Source of the DNA: Saururus chinensis
Lineage: Eukaryota; Streptophyta; Magnoliopsida; Piperales; Saururaceae
NCBI GenBank assembly: GCA_035235625.1
Contig: CP141148.1
Coordinates: forward strand, 20,709,057-20,773,056
Length of the DNA: 64,000 nt
Reading direction: 5' to 3'
Part shown: piece by piece, positions 22,850 through 32,693 of the stretch
How positions within the stretch are numbered: the stretch's first letter is position 1
Layout: each line of letters starts with the position of its first letter
Notes under the pieces: model-generated
Told to the model about the DNA's origin: nothing
What the model saw: the letters and a program-made list of their open reading frames with translations, nothing else
Database searches by the model: none
Position numbers and translations under genes: made by a program

Positions 22850-23104
22850 TGTTTTCCTTTCTAAAATGTAAAAAGTACCCACCATAACTAAAAAAATAGT
22901 TTGATTGGGGGGATATTTTAGAGGCTTGACTCATTGGAGCCATTGGGGGCATTGGAATCTAGTTCGGATTGGGCCATGTGTCTTGCCTGGTTTGGGTCAC
23001 CTACGTGCTGTGGTCCGCAAATCGGGGCCCAAAACAGCCTAGGCCGTGTATGGGCCTGGGCTAAATCTGGGCCTATTTGTGAGTTAACATCTGGGCCTAA
23101 TAGT

Positions 23105-24474
23105 GTATGTATTAACGACGTATACTAATACCAATATTATTAGCGACGTATATTTCTATACGTCACTAATAGTATTTTATTTTATTATTTATTTTTAAAA
23201 TATAATAATATATAAAAAATTAAAAATTAATTAATCTCTCCTCTCTCTCTTCCCTCTCTCTAATTTCATTTTTTATTATTTTTTATTTTTAAAAAATAAT
23301 TCTAAAAAAATAAAAAAAATAAAAAAATACTATTATTAATCTCTCATCTCTTCTCCCTCCTCTCTCTCCTCCCTCTCCTCTCTCTCTCTCCTCTCACTTC
23401 TCTCTCTCTCTCTCTCTTTCCTCACTCTCTCTTCTCTCTCTCTCCTCTCTCCTCTCTCTCTCTTCTCTCTCTCTCCCTCCTTTCTCTTCTCTCTCTCTCC
23501 TCTAATTTCAAATTTTTTATTTTTAAAAATTAATTTTAAAAATAAATAAAAATGAAATAAATACTATTAAAGACGTATAGAAATATAAGTTGCTAATAGT
23601 ATTTTATTTTATTTTTAAAATATAATAATATATAAAAAATTAAAATTTAATTAATCTCTCCTCTCTCTATCTCCCCCTCCTCTCTCTCCCTCCTCTCCTC
23701 TCTCTCTCTCTCTCCTCCCTCTCTCTCTCTCTCCCCTCCTCTCTCTCTCCTCCCTCACCCTCTCCCCCTCCTCTCTCTCTCTCCCTCCTCTCCTCTCTCT
23801 CTCTCCTCTCTCTACACAATGTCCTCTAATTTCAATTCTATTATTTTTTATTTTTAAAAATAAATAAATAAAATAGTATTTTATTTATTTTTTATTTTTA
23901 AAATATAATAATATATAAAAAATTAAAAATTAATCTCCCTCTCCCTCTCCCTCTCTCTCTACACACTATTTCTCCTCTAATTTTAATTTTTTATAATTTT
24001 TTTTAAAAAAATAATTTTTAAAATAAGTAAATAAAATAAAATTAATCCTATTAGCGATGGATATAAATATATGTCATTAATACCTATACTATTAGCGACA
24101 TATATTTCTATACGTCGCTAAAAGGTTTTATTTATTTTTTATTATAATTAATAACTATTAGCGACGCTTTTTTTAAGTGTCGCTAATAGTTATAATTTTT
24201 TTTTTTTTTATTTAAAATATATATCGTTTAGTGACATTTGTATAAAGCGTCGCAAATAGGTCAACTATTAGCAACACTCGTAATAATGCATCGCTAATAT
24301 GATTAGTATTAGCGACGCTTTAAACTAAGCGTCGATAATATCTGACTATTAGCGACGTATATATTTATGCGTCGCTAATAGTTGATTTTATTGTGATGCT
24401 TCTCTATGCTTCGCAAATAGTTGTTTATAGCGACACTTAATTGCGTCGCTAATACTACATTTTGTTGTAGTGAC
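23105..24474 (+). mobile_element. CACTA (En/Spm) terminus with subterminal GCGACG motifs and CT/AT arrays
   Basis: The right end ATTTTGTTGTAGTG at 24461-24474 is the inverted form of CACTACAACAAAAT, a classical plant CACTA terminus. Inward of it, ATTAGCGACG(C/T) and its complement (G)CGTCGCTAAT recur roughly fifteen or more times between about 23140 and 24460, in both orientations, like CACTA subterminal transposase-binding repeats. Between 23170 and 24040 an AT-rich block (AAAATATAATAATATATAAA) alternates with long (CT)n tracts in three or four tandem rounds. The matching CACTAC left end was not found, so the element is truncated or its other end lies in sequence replaced by other insertions. 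Confidence 0.65.
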
Positions 24475-25009
24475 ATTAGTTGTCTTGGTGAAGTAATAGT
24501 TGATCTAAACTTATTTGGTTTCTAATATCTTTTGTCCTGCTAAATATTTTCTTTCTATTTTGAGTTTGTGTATGACAAGGAATGATGCAAAAAAAATTAC
24601 CCTTCCAATGATGTTGCCTTCTGTGCTATAAACAACATATAAATTGGTTGGGTGTTTTACTGTGACATTCTTTTTATAAAATTTCTTTTAAAGTAGCCCT
24701 CCATTAAGAAAAATATAATCTAATCGACCAAAAAGTAGAAGAGACTAAAGTAAATCTATAAGCTGAAGAAGCCATGAGATCTCTCAGTAAACAAAAAGTA
24801 GTTTATCTATTATGTTAATTTTACACACATAGAGGTATAGGTGATGCAATAAATAAGTCCATTAGGGTCTGAACTAAGAACATAATTTTGTAATATGATT
24901 TTCATGAGTTTTTGGTAATATTATTGATTCATCAAAAGAATTGCTTTACTCAAAAGTTCTCCACAACTTGTATCATCTATATGCCATCTCACTTGTTTTC
25001 ATGGTTCAG
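24475..25009. other. No gene seen; flank between CACTA end and gene fragments
   Basis: AT-rich sequence without conserved coding blocks, although it could contain intron sequence of the WD40 fragment that follows. Confidence 0.4.
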
Positions 25010-25284
25010 GATGTATGCTTAATCAAAAAGGGCACATAGAAATACGTAGCAACAAAAGGTCATGCGAAAAAGATAACTGGGTTTCAGGTATCTTGTATAT
25101 TTATATTGCCCCTTACTAAGTAATATTACATTTCATAGTTATTCATTCCAAATGTTATACTATGTTTAGCACATTAAATATGTTAACACTTTACATATCT
25201 AAACCTCTCCAACAGTTTGCACCACCAGGGAACTCATCGGAAGTGTTGATTACATCAGCTGATTCACAAATACGAGTTCTTGAT
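25010..25284 (+). pseudogene. WD40-repeat protein fragment (WDR44-like), two exons
   Basis: Exon 1 (25010-25087, acceptor TTCATGGTTCAG, donor CAG|GTATCT) reads LNQKGHIEIRSNKRS, then after a +1 frameshift AKKITGFQ. Exon 2 (from 25216, acceptor CTCCAACAG) reads FAPPGNSSEVLITSADSQIR and VLD before homology stops near 25284. The K(R/K)ITGFQF-P...SADSQIRVLD wording is that of plant WD40 proteins related to WDR44. The splice sites are intact but the frameshift and abrupt end show a dead fragment. The donor gene is not in the window. It is followed by an exon of another gene in the opposite orientation. Confidence 0.65.
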
Positions 25285-25396
25285 CATTTTACTCTGTCTT
25301 TTGACTTCTAATGGTGAATGTTGGATTAGATTCCTTCTCAGGATCGTGAATGAGATTTTTATGTGCCAGGAGAAAAGGAAGTGCAGCAAAACTTAC

Positions 25397-25594
25397 AGTA
25401 TTATTGAACTTTGTAATTGCAGCTTCCACTTCCTCATTAGAAGAAAAAGAGACAATCCCATATCCACTTGATTTTGAGGTTCCAGGCACCCGAGACACTT
25501 TGGCACCAATAACTTTTCCCTTCTCAGAGAAGAACCGGGTGAGAGTATCAGAGGTCACTGTCCTTGCAAGGTTTCCTACATAGACTTGTGTGGG
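25397..25594 (-). pseudogene. Isolated exon of a plastid RRM ribonucleoprotein gene
   Basis: A 198-nt open exon, phase 0 at both ends, has acceptor GAATTTGTTGACAG and donor ACT|GTAAGT on the minus strand. It encodes PTQVYVGNLARTVTSDTLTR, then FFSEKGKVIGAKVSRVPGTS and GYGIVSFSSNEEVEAAI. VYVGNL is RNP2 and the SGYGIVSF block is RNP1 of an RNA-recognition motif; the wording resembles chloroplast ribonucleoproteins (cp28/cp29/PSRP2 family), which bind plastid RNA. No other exon of the gene was recognised within 1 kb on either side. It may be a captured exon or part of a gene with very long introns; the first seems likelier beside the WD40 fragment. Confidence 0.65.
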
Positions 25595-25854
25595 CTGTCA
25601 ACAAATTCAGAATCCTCGGACTGAAGGAGGGACAATTCCAAAGTTTGCAAAGGTTTCTTTGTGAAGGCCTCTCCCTCTGAATGTGTCTTGTGTATCTTAT
25701 TTAATATCAACAGTATTAGTCTTATGGATGTTATTTATTGTTGACACTTTTAACAAAAATTCAAATATTTATGATCAACTCTGCCTATGAGTAACATTTG
25801 TTTATAGAATGTTTGTTTAAAATTCTGGATTCAAAATTAGGTTTATTTTTATAT

Positions 25855-26100
25855 ATTGATCGAGCTCAATTCGAGCTGGGCTCGACATTGTAATGGAACG
25901 AGTTCGAGCTCGACTTCGAGCTTGTGGTTTTGGTTTGAGTTGAGTTTGAGCTAGTAAGTTCGAGCTCAAGTTTGACCTTGAGCTCGTGGTTTTGGTTTGA
26001 GTTGAGTTCGAGCTAGTAAGTTCGAGCTCGTTCGAGCTTCGAGTCGAGTTCGAGCTGCTTGAGGTAAAAATTTGACTCGGCTCGACTCGTTAGCATCCCT
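25855..26100. mobile_element. hAT-type non-autonomous element, right half
   Basis: The sequence is built of TTCGAGCTCG words and contains two ~62-bp tandem units (GTGGTTTTGGTTTGAGTTGAG at 25924 and 25986). It ends in CTCGTTAGCATCCCTA, the inverse of TAGGGATGC, as in the hAT MITE at 2571. The left end is missing or unrecognisable. Confidence 0.5.
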
Positions 26101-26139
26101 ATGTACCACAAACATGTTAATTATCGAGGGAAGAAAGTA

Positions 26140-26765
26140 GTTTGCCTTGTCGGATGCCAAACTATTTATCTTCCAGGGTGTGAGATGGGCTGATGACAAA
26201 TTTTTGGTGTCCTCCTCTAAGGCTATAAAGTGGATTAGAAATAGGTGTGAAGCATTCCTTGCAAGTATGTTGGGAAAGAGTGTGGCTTTGCCTCCTCTTG
26301 AATATGTGCGGATAGTGTCAAGAGTATGTGGATGTGTTTCCTAGCAACTTGTCGGGGTTGCCTCCTGATAGGGAGATCGAGTTCCACATCAATTTTCTTT
26401 CGGGCACATCTCCTATCTCTAAAGCCCCATACCGCATGGCTCCAGCCGAACTTAAGGAGTTCAAGGCACATATGCAAGATTTGATGGATAAGGGATATAT
26501 TCGACCGAGTGCATCTCTTTGGGGCGCATAGGTCAAATGGTTCCCTTAGACTTTGCATAGAGATATTGAATCAGGTAACCATCAAGAACAAATATCCCTT
26601 GCCTTGCATTAATAATTTATTTGATCAATTGCAGTAATCTCAAGTGTTCTCCAAGATTGACTTGAGGTCGGGCTACCATCAGCTCCGTATTCATCCCGAT
26701 GATGTATCTTAGACGGCTTTCCGGACACGTTATGGGTACTATGAGTTCTTGGTAATGTCATTTTG
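26140..26765 (+). pseudogene. Ty3/gypsy pol fragment (protease end and reverse-transcriptase start)
   Basis: Frames read in order LVSSSKAIKWIRNRCEAFLA (the stretch between protease and reverse transcriptase in Del/Tekay elements), VFPSNLSGLPPDREIEFHIN, APYRMAPAELKEFKAHMQDL and DKGYIRPS, then in other frames KNKYPLP, FSKIDLRSGYHQLRIHPDD and RYGYYEFLVM. The stretch that should carry the 'VKKKDG' strand is deleted and there are several stops. The fragment ends at the YEFLVMSF motif; no integrase follows. Confidence 0.8.
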
Positions 26766-26879
26766 TCCAGTTGTTGTGTAGATGGTTGGATTCAATCACA
26801 TGGGTGCTAATAATAATCATGCGGCTAAAGACCCAAGAGTTGATGATGTGTTGACTGCCATTGAGGTTAACACAAGTAA

Positions 26880-27010
26880 TGCAGGTGAAGCATGCGAGTA
26901 GGAGTGGGTAGAAGCATCTCTCCTTGGAGGGATTCAAGAAGCTCAACCCTCCTAGTTTCTAAGAGAGGATGGATGCTTCATAGGTGGATAATTGGAGGCT
27001 AGATATAGAT
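26880..27010 (+). pseudogene. Gypsy gag fragment, out of order
   Basis: A broken frame reads SLEGFKKLNPPSF, a stop, then MDAS and VDNWR. This resembles the 'F-x-K-L-x-P-P-x-F-x-G ... A-x-x-W' start of plant gypsy gag. It lies downstream of the reverse-transcriptase fragment, the reverse of normal gag-pol order, so the element is scrambled or two insertions abut. Confidence 0.4.
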
Positions 27011-27175
27011 AATTGGAGAAGAATTGAGTTCAAATTCTGGGGCATGATACTATCCGAGCGCAATAAGCTTAAGATATGTTAGTGATCAATTTATGTACAC
27101 TACAGTGCAAAGCAATTCATAATTGATCAACATGAATTAAAATTTCAACCTTCACTTTTTCTATCTAGAATTTCA

Positions 27176-27380
27176 CACTCATTAAAATATTTATTTTAGA
27201 ACTCATAGTTATGTGTGTGATCTGTTACTTCTCAATCTTGATGAAAAATGTGATTACCTTCTAATCGTCTTGGTCCTAAGTCTTCGAGCATGAACAACTC
27301 AACCACTGACTAAATAATTACACATATATAGTAACATTATTTTGTCAAATAAAATTAGCCAACCTACAAATTTAGACAAT
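27176..27380 (+). repeat. Dispersed repeat, copy 2
   Basis: It shares CAATCTTGATGAAAAATGTG, ACCTTCTAATCGTCTTGGTC, AATTACACAT and TTTGTCAAATAAAATTA in order with the minus strand of 11955-12170. It is non-coding and transposon-derived. Confidence 0.6.
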
Positions 27381-27689
27381 AATTTTCTTATCAAAATTTG
27401 TAACAAAACTTAAATGATTGTAAAAATAAAAAATACAACTCTATGTATCAAATCAGATTCCTATTAACCCCTATTAACCATGACGCTCTCCATAACTCCC
27501 TAGATATTATGATCTTGGGAGAGGTGGTCTTCAAACTTGTATGGTTGCTTGCACGTCACCAATAAACAACATACCTTGCATAGATCTTCTCAACATGTAA
27601 TAAAAAAGATATAGAATAATCCAAACAGAGTTTTAGATCTGCTCAGGAGTTTCTCATATGAAGTAACATCTTTTTACATGATCTAGACA

Positions 27690-27800
27690 ACGAATTAGAG
27701 CAGCTTGGCTTAAGATACCATGATAGAATAAAGAGAACCAGGGTTTGAGAGGAGACGAAGAGTTCTCTATAATATATTAATAAATTGAAATAATAACAAT
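27690..27800 (-). repeat. Possible copia/TRIM LTR end with primer-binding site
   Basis: On the minus strand ATTCTATCA is followed by TGGTATCTTAAGCC, close to the methionine-tRNA primer-binding site TGGTATCAGAGCC. This suggests the end of a 5' LTR in minus orientation. The rest of the element is not recognisable; sequence 27011-28200 otherwise holds no gene. Confidence 0.35.
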
Positions 27801-28205
27801 ACAAAAGAGGTCGAGCCAACCCGCTGCCAATTATCAGAAAAAGAAACATGTCTGCCCGACTTAAGTTAGGGAAGACCAAAAGGAAAAAAACAGTAAATGT
27901 AAAAGATTAAATTACCATTTATTAATAGAATTGCAATACTATTGAGTATCCAAATAAAATAGATTTATATAAGAAAATTTAAATCGATGAAGCCATTAAA
28001 ACCCTCAATGATAGAAGCCACCATCTCTAGAAGATCTTACCAATGGGGATATCAATTAGCTTTTAGTGGTATGACAATAGCACAAAACCCTAACAGGTAG
28101 TGTTTGAATGCCCGGCAGATGCAAATATGTTTGCTAGGGCTAGGCCAACAATCTGTTCAACAGCAACCAACCAAACTACGAGGAATTCCATGATGAAGAA
28201 GAAAC

Positions 28206-28421
28206 TGTGAGGCAAACCATAAGTCAGCCCAACAGAATGACAAGAATCACTCTAACAACTCAGCGACGTGAGTCAAAGATTGTATATTCCGTTGTAACAA
28301 ATTACTCTATCTGTTGTAAACTACTTCCTAGTCAAAGGGGAGGGGACTGAATCCCTATGAATCATGTAACCTATAATTAGAATGTACATAAATGAGAAAA
28401 ATATGGATTGAAATTCTCACG
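28206..28421 (+). repeat. Copia 5' LTR
   Basis: Starts TGTGAGGCAAACCATAAG and ends AAATTCTCACG, where the right copy ends in CACA. It has an extra GGGGA relative to the 3' LTR. Confidence 0.9.
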
Positions 28422-28479
28422 TGGTATCAGCCGGGAAACCAATTTGATTACTCTTTTTCAAACATCCGTCCAGTGCCTT

Positions 28480-29404
28480 CATTCATCATGTCTTCGGTCA
28501 CTACTTCTGAAAGAGCACTTCCCTTCATGGACTCCACGGTACTCCTCTTCCCATTGTCAAGAGCATTTCCCACGAGGTCTCGGTGAGACTTGCATCCACC
28601 AATTACTATATGTGGAAGATGCATGTGTTACCGATTCTTCGTTCCCACAGTCTCATTGGCCTGATTCATGGTGACTTGGCTCATCCTGCTGGTGACGATG
28701 GTGATCCCACCGTACGTGCGTGGTTCTGCCTTGACCATATGGTCTTGGCTTAGTTGGCTACCTTTGTTTCTGAGGATGTCCTTCCCCAAGTTTCCCACTG
28801 TGATTCCGCCCACTCTTTCTGGGCAGCAATGGAGGTGCTCTATGGAAAATTAACTCGATCGTGCATCAAAGGACTCAAAGGGGAGCTTCACAGCCTCTCC
28901 AAGGGATATCTCTCTATCAGTGAATATATTAACAAAGCCCAGTCTCTGTCTCATACTCTTGCCATGGCTGGAAAGCCAATCGATGACGACGACTTCATCA
29001 TCCTCTTACTGAAGGGTCTCGGACCTGAGTTTGACATGGCATGCGCTGCCATTCATGTTGCCCGTGAATTTCCATATGTAGATGAAGTTGCGGCTCTTCT
29101 TATGGATTTTGAGCTACGACTTCTGGGCCAGCAGAGCTCAGCTTCTTCACTGGCACTCCTCACCTCCAAGTCCTCTTCTTCTCTTCGGCCTGCAGTCCAT
29201 CGCGGTGGTTTTGGTGGAGGGGGGCGCTCTGGCGGAAATCGTCCCACCTCTCAAGTGTGTGGATGAAATGCCTCCCCTTCCTTCCTGCCGGCTGGATGTG
29301 GCCGTGATGGGTCCTATCGTGGCCGACCTCGCACTGCTCTTGTCAATGACAACTATTCGGCTGTGTATTGTTATCGATGTGGCCATCCCAATCACAAGGC
29401 CGAT
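28480..29404 (+). pseudogene. Copia gag polyprotein remnant
   Basis: The frame 28754-29266 carries the UBN2-type copia gag core: VSHCDSAHSFWAAMEVLYGK, LHSLSKGYLSISEYINKAQS, LLKGLGPEFDMACAAIHVAR and a glycine-rich GGFGGGGRSGG linker. Upstream pieces from about 28480 are the N-terminus in other frames (a TAG and frameshifts separate them). A zinc knuckle YCYRCGHPNHKADAC at about 29363-29400 (C-x2-C-x4-H-x4-C) follows in another frame. At least two frameshifts block a full product. Confidence 0.8.
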
Positions 29405-30687
29405 GCTTGCCAGGCCAGTACCATCGATCCCATCCAATCCTTTTATGCACTTCACTTGGCCACCCAAGCTGACAACGGATGGTACCCCAACACTGGTGCG
29501 ATGAACCACATGACTTCTGATTCCGCTCAGGTTGATGGTATGTCTCCTTACTCTGGTCAAGCCAATATTTGTGGGTAGTGGTGAAGCTCTTCCCATCTCA
29601 CATACTGGTTCAGTCATGTTATCTTCTGCCTCTCCTAAATTGGAGAAAGTTTTATTAGTTCCTAGACTCACTAAAAACCTTATCAGTGTCTTGCTGTTCA
29701 CCTAAGACCATAATTGTTGTTTCATGTTTTATGAATGGGGCTTTACTGTGAAGGATGTGCAAAGCGGGCGGATTCTTTTGGCCGAACCTAGGACGGGTGG
29801 ACTCTATAGAGTTGTTGCTTCTACTGCTCGTAACAAGTCTCATGTTAGTCTTCTATGCAATAAAGTTGGTTCTGACGTATGGCATGCTCGTTTGGGCCAC
29901 CCCTCTGTATCAACTATTGGATCGGTTTGATTTGTCTTGGGTTAATCCTGCAAATAGCCCCGTCGCCGCCGGCACACATCTCTCTGCATATGGCTCACCA
30001 TCTCTAGTCGACTCCTCTCTCCGTTGGCAAATGGTGGGAAGTCTACATTATTTGACTCTAAGTCGTCCTGACATTGCCTTTGCTGTCAACCATGTCTGTC
30101 AATTTATGCACTCCATGTCAGGTCCATCTTGAAGTTGTCAAGCGTATTTTTAGCTATATCAAGGGCACTATTACCTTGAGCCTCCAATTTCATCAGTCCA
30201 TGGACCTCTCCTTATCTGCCTACTCTGATGCGGATTGGGCGGGGTGCTCTGATACTCACCGATCGGTTACTAATTATGTTGTTTACCTTAGCCCAAACTT
30301 GACTTCCTGGGCGGCCAAGAAACCACCAACAACCAACAATCTCTTGATCTAGCTACTCTTGCTGCCACAATTGCTGAAGTCTTGTGGCTGACTAATCTTC
30401 TTCACTGGCTTCGGGTGACTCTTTCATTGCCTCCCTCCATTCTCTATGACAATGTTAGTGCTCTCTACATGGCCCACAATCCTATCTTCCATAATCGGAC
30501 AGAACATATTGGTATTGATGTCCATTTTGTCCGCAAACATGTTCTTACTAGGGCTGTCTGTGTGGCACATATGCAGGGGAATCATCAAGTCGCAAACATT
30601 TTCACTAAATCCTTACCAAGCCCTCGCTTCTTGATGCTTCGACACAAGCTCATGCTTCGTGAACTTCCTCATGAGCTTGAGGGGGGC
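29405..30687 (+). pseudogene. Copia pol remnant: protease-like, GAG-pre-integrase, RT end and RNase H
   Basis: After the zinc knuckle comes WYPNTGAMNHMTSD, the protease active-site region with the catalytic Asp of 'DTGA' changed to Asn. Then GGLYRV and VWHARLGHPSVSTI (GAG-pre-integrase; the usual H-x-R-L-G-H-P). Sequence jumps within a few codons to RWQMVGSLHYLTLSRPDIAF, the reverse-transcriptase end, then SLSAYSDADWAGC, LYDNVSALYMAHNPIFHNRT, HIGIDVHFVR and VANIFTKSLPS of RNase H. Integrase core and the YVDD part of reverse transcriptase are deleted. Frameshifts separate several blocks. Confidence 0.85.
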
Positions 30688-30898
30688 TGTGAGGCAAACC
30701 ATAAGTCAGCCCAACAGAATGACAAGGATCACTCTAACAACTCAGCTATGTGAGTCAAAGATTGTATATTCCGTTGTAACAAATTACTCTATCTGTTGTA
30801 AACTACTTCCTAGTCGAAGGGGACTGAATCCCTATAAATCATGTAACCTATAATTAGGATGTACATAAATGAAAAAAATATGGATTGAAATTCTCACA
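30688..30898 (+). repeat. Copia 3' LTR
   Basis: Starts TGTGAGGCAAACC and ends TTCTCACA, followed by the target duplication GAAAC. Confidence 0.9.
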
Positions 30899-30903
30899 GA
30901 AAC

Positions 30904-31285
30904 CAATTGATTTCTCAAAACCGAACCACAATTGCCCAAGAAGACCAACAATCAGTCTGCAGTGATGAGATCACAACCAACCATAGGAGGCACTCATACA
31001 ATTTGGCTAACACAACTTGTCTACTTGCTCTCGAATGAAATCAAGCCAAGCAAAACTCAATTTCGACTTCTCTCCTTGCAACTCCTTTCAGACGTTGACC
31101 CGTGAAAACGGAAAGCAAGTGTACTTTTTCACCCGGAAGACTCAAAGAGGCCTCTGTCAGTGATTTAAACCAAAATAAAAGGTTACAGACTTCCCTTTAT
31201 GGGCTCTGAGCGGCTGAGCCTGACCATTTGCTCACGTCCAGTGTTGGAGTTATTCATTTAGCGCTTAAAACTTCTTTAACAAAAA
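30904..31285. other. No gene seen
   Basis: Short spacer between the copia element and the following long-TIR element; no conserved coding or repeat structure recognised. Confidence 0.5.
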
Positions 31286-32385
31286 AAAGATTTGTCTAAA
31301 ATAGATGTCAGGTATTTTGGGGAGTTTGGTGTAATACTTATACCCTATACATATGAGGTAAAAGGCTCAAATACTCCTCTCCTCATCTTCTTCATCCCTA
31401 CGAAATATTTTGTAAAAACCTTCCTCCCCCTCCAGCTCAGGCTACCCTCCGCCTCTGGCCCTTCTCCGCTTCCTCCACCACATGCTCCTCCTACGAGTCT
31501 TGCCCCTTCTCCTCCTTCCTTCTCTACCTCATCCTTCTTCTTCATCCCTGCCTATTCACCTCCTTCACGGCTTCCTCTTTGTTTTCCTTCTCTTCCTCTA
31601 CCTCCTTCCTAAAATTTGGCAAAGTAGTCGCGGACTAGTCATGGAACCTTTGAAAAACCCATTTTTCTTCTTTATAAGCTCCAATCTTGAATAATTCATC
31701 CACAAACACCATCAACTACTTAGAAACAAGAATTAAGTTTTATTTTTACTTGATTATGAGATTCAAAGTACATAACAGCCAATTTTTATAGCGGGTTTAA
31801 AGTTTAACTCCAAGACTGCCAACTATCTACGGTTATCGACTCCAAAGAAGAAGGTAAGGCGGCTGCTGGCATTGAAGAAGATGGTTGTTGGCAATCTGGT
31901 ACTCTTGCAGTTTAGCTTTAAATTCACTGTGAAAATTGATAGTGTAACAATCCGAAATTCAAAATTAGGTAAAAATAAAATTCATTCTTCTTTTTTAAGT
32001 AGTTCATGATCATGGGTTAATTTTTAAATATTTCCACTAGATTCTAGGAAAGATGAGGAGGTGGAGGAGGAAGGGGAGGAGGTGAAGGAGGGTAGGAGGA
32101 GGAAGAAAAGGAAAAAAAATGTGGTGAAGAGGAGGGGATGAAGATGAAGGCGGGGGAGAAGGAGGGAAGGTGGAGCTGAAGGGGAGGCAAAGGTAGAGGC
32201 GGAGGGGAAGTGAAGCCGGAGCTTGAGGGGAGAATGCTTCCAAAATATATTTCATCGAAAAGGAGGGATTTGAATCTTTTGCTGCCACAATGTGGCAGGT
32301 CACATGCGTGCAGGTTTACTCTGAGGATTACACCAAACTTGCACACATTTTGTACATTTCCGGCATCTATTTTGGGCAAATCCTC
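31286..32385. mobile_element. Mutator-like non-autonomous element with long TIRs
   Basis: The left arm AGATTTGTCTAAAATAGATG...GAGTTTGGTGTAAT recurs inverted at the right end (on the minus strand GGATTTGCCCAAAATAGATG...AAGTTTGGTGTAAT), and the two arms continue into CT-rich/GA-rich complements. The interior shares TTTTATTTTTACTTGATT with the 49114-51129 element, and both families start with GATTT...CCAAAAT-type ends, so they are relatives. Non-coding; open frames are CT-tract shadows. It ends about 300 bp beyond the DUF863 stop codon, so it may abut or lie in that gene's 3' UTR. No convincing 9-bp duplication. Confidence 0.65.
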
Positions 32386-32693
32386 ATTGATAAAATTAGT
32401 ACTTAGTGGCAATCTAAGCGAAATAAGTTAATATACACAATAAACCTTAAAAATATGCACAAGGAATCAGGATTCATATTTTCCACTCTCCAGTAAATAA
32501 GTGCCTCTCATTGAAGAACAATTGCAACATTTTTATAAATTATACAAAAGAGAAACACAAGGACTGAAGATAGTATTAGGGCCCAAATTTGGGTGAATAA
32601 GACATGTACAAGGCAACCATTGGGCAACCATCTAGTTCGCTGTAAAACCAAGAAAACTCAGTTATGAAATTTCACCTATATCAAATTTTCAAC

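Larger units (their letters stand above)
12190..23060 (-). mobile_element. Decayed hAT transposon, host of a nested insertion (approximate limits)
   Basis: The transposase reads on the minus strand: promoter-like sequence near 22840, BED finger region at 22440-22177, middle part down to about 21262, and C-terminal dimerisation region at 13045-12563. Between the last two lie 8.1 kb of a Mutator-like element. GGCC/GGGC-rich subterminal sequence near 12180-12330 and 22930-23060 may be the two outer ends of the hAT. I could not find matching terminal repeats or an 8-bp duplication, so the limits are approximate. Confidence 0.6.
28206..30898 (+). mobile_element. Ty1/copia retrotransposon, internally deleted, TSD GAAAC
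   Basis: Two nearly identical LTRs (28206-28421 and 30688-30898) flank 2.27 kb. GAAAC is repeated exactly at 28201-28205 and 30899-30903. TGGTATCAG at 28422 is the primer-binding site and GAGGGGGGC before 30688 the polypurine tract. Inside, in order: gag (UBN2 and zinc knuckle), a protease-like remnant, a GAG-pre-integrase remnant, then directly the end of reverse transcriptase and RNase H. Integrase and most of reverse transcriptase are missing. The LTRs differ mainly by one 5-bp indel and a few substitutions, so insertion was recent. It must have moved with proteins supplied in trans or lost its middle afterwards. Confidence 0.92.
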
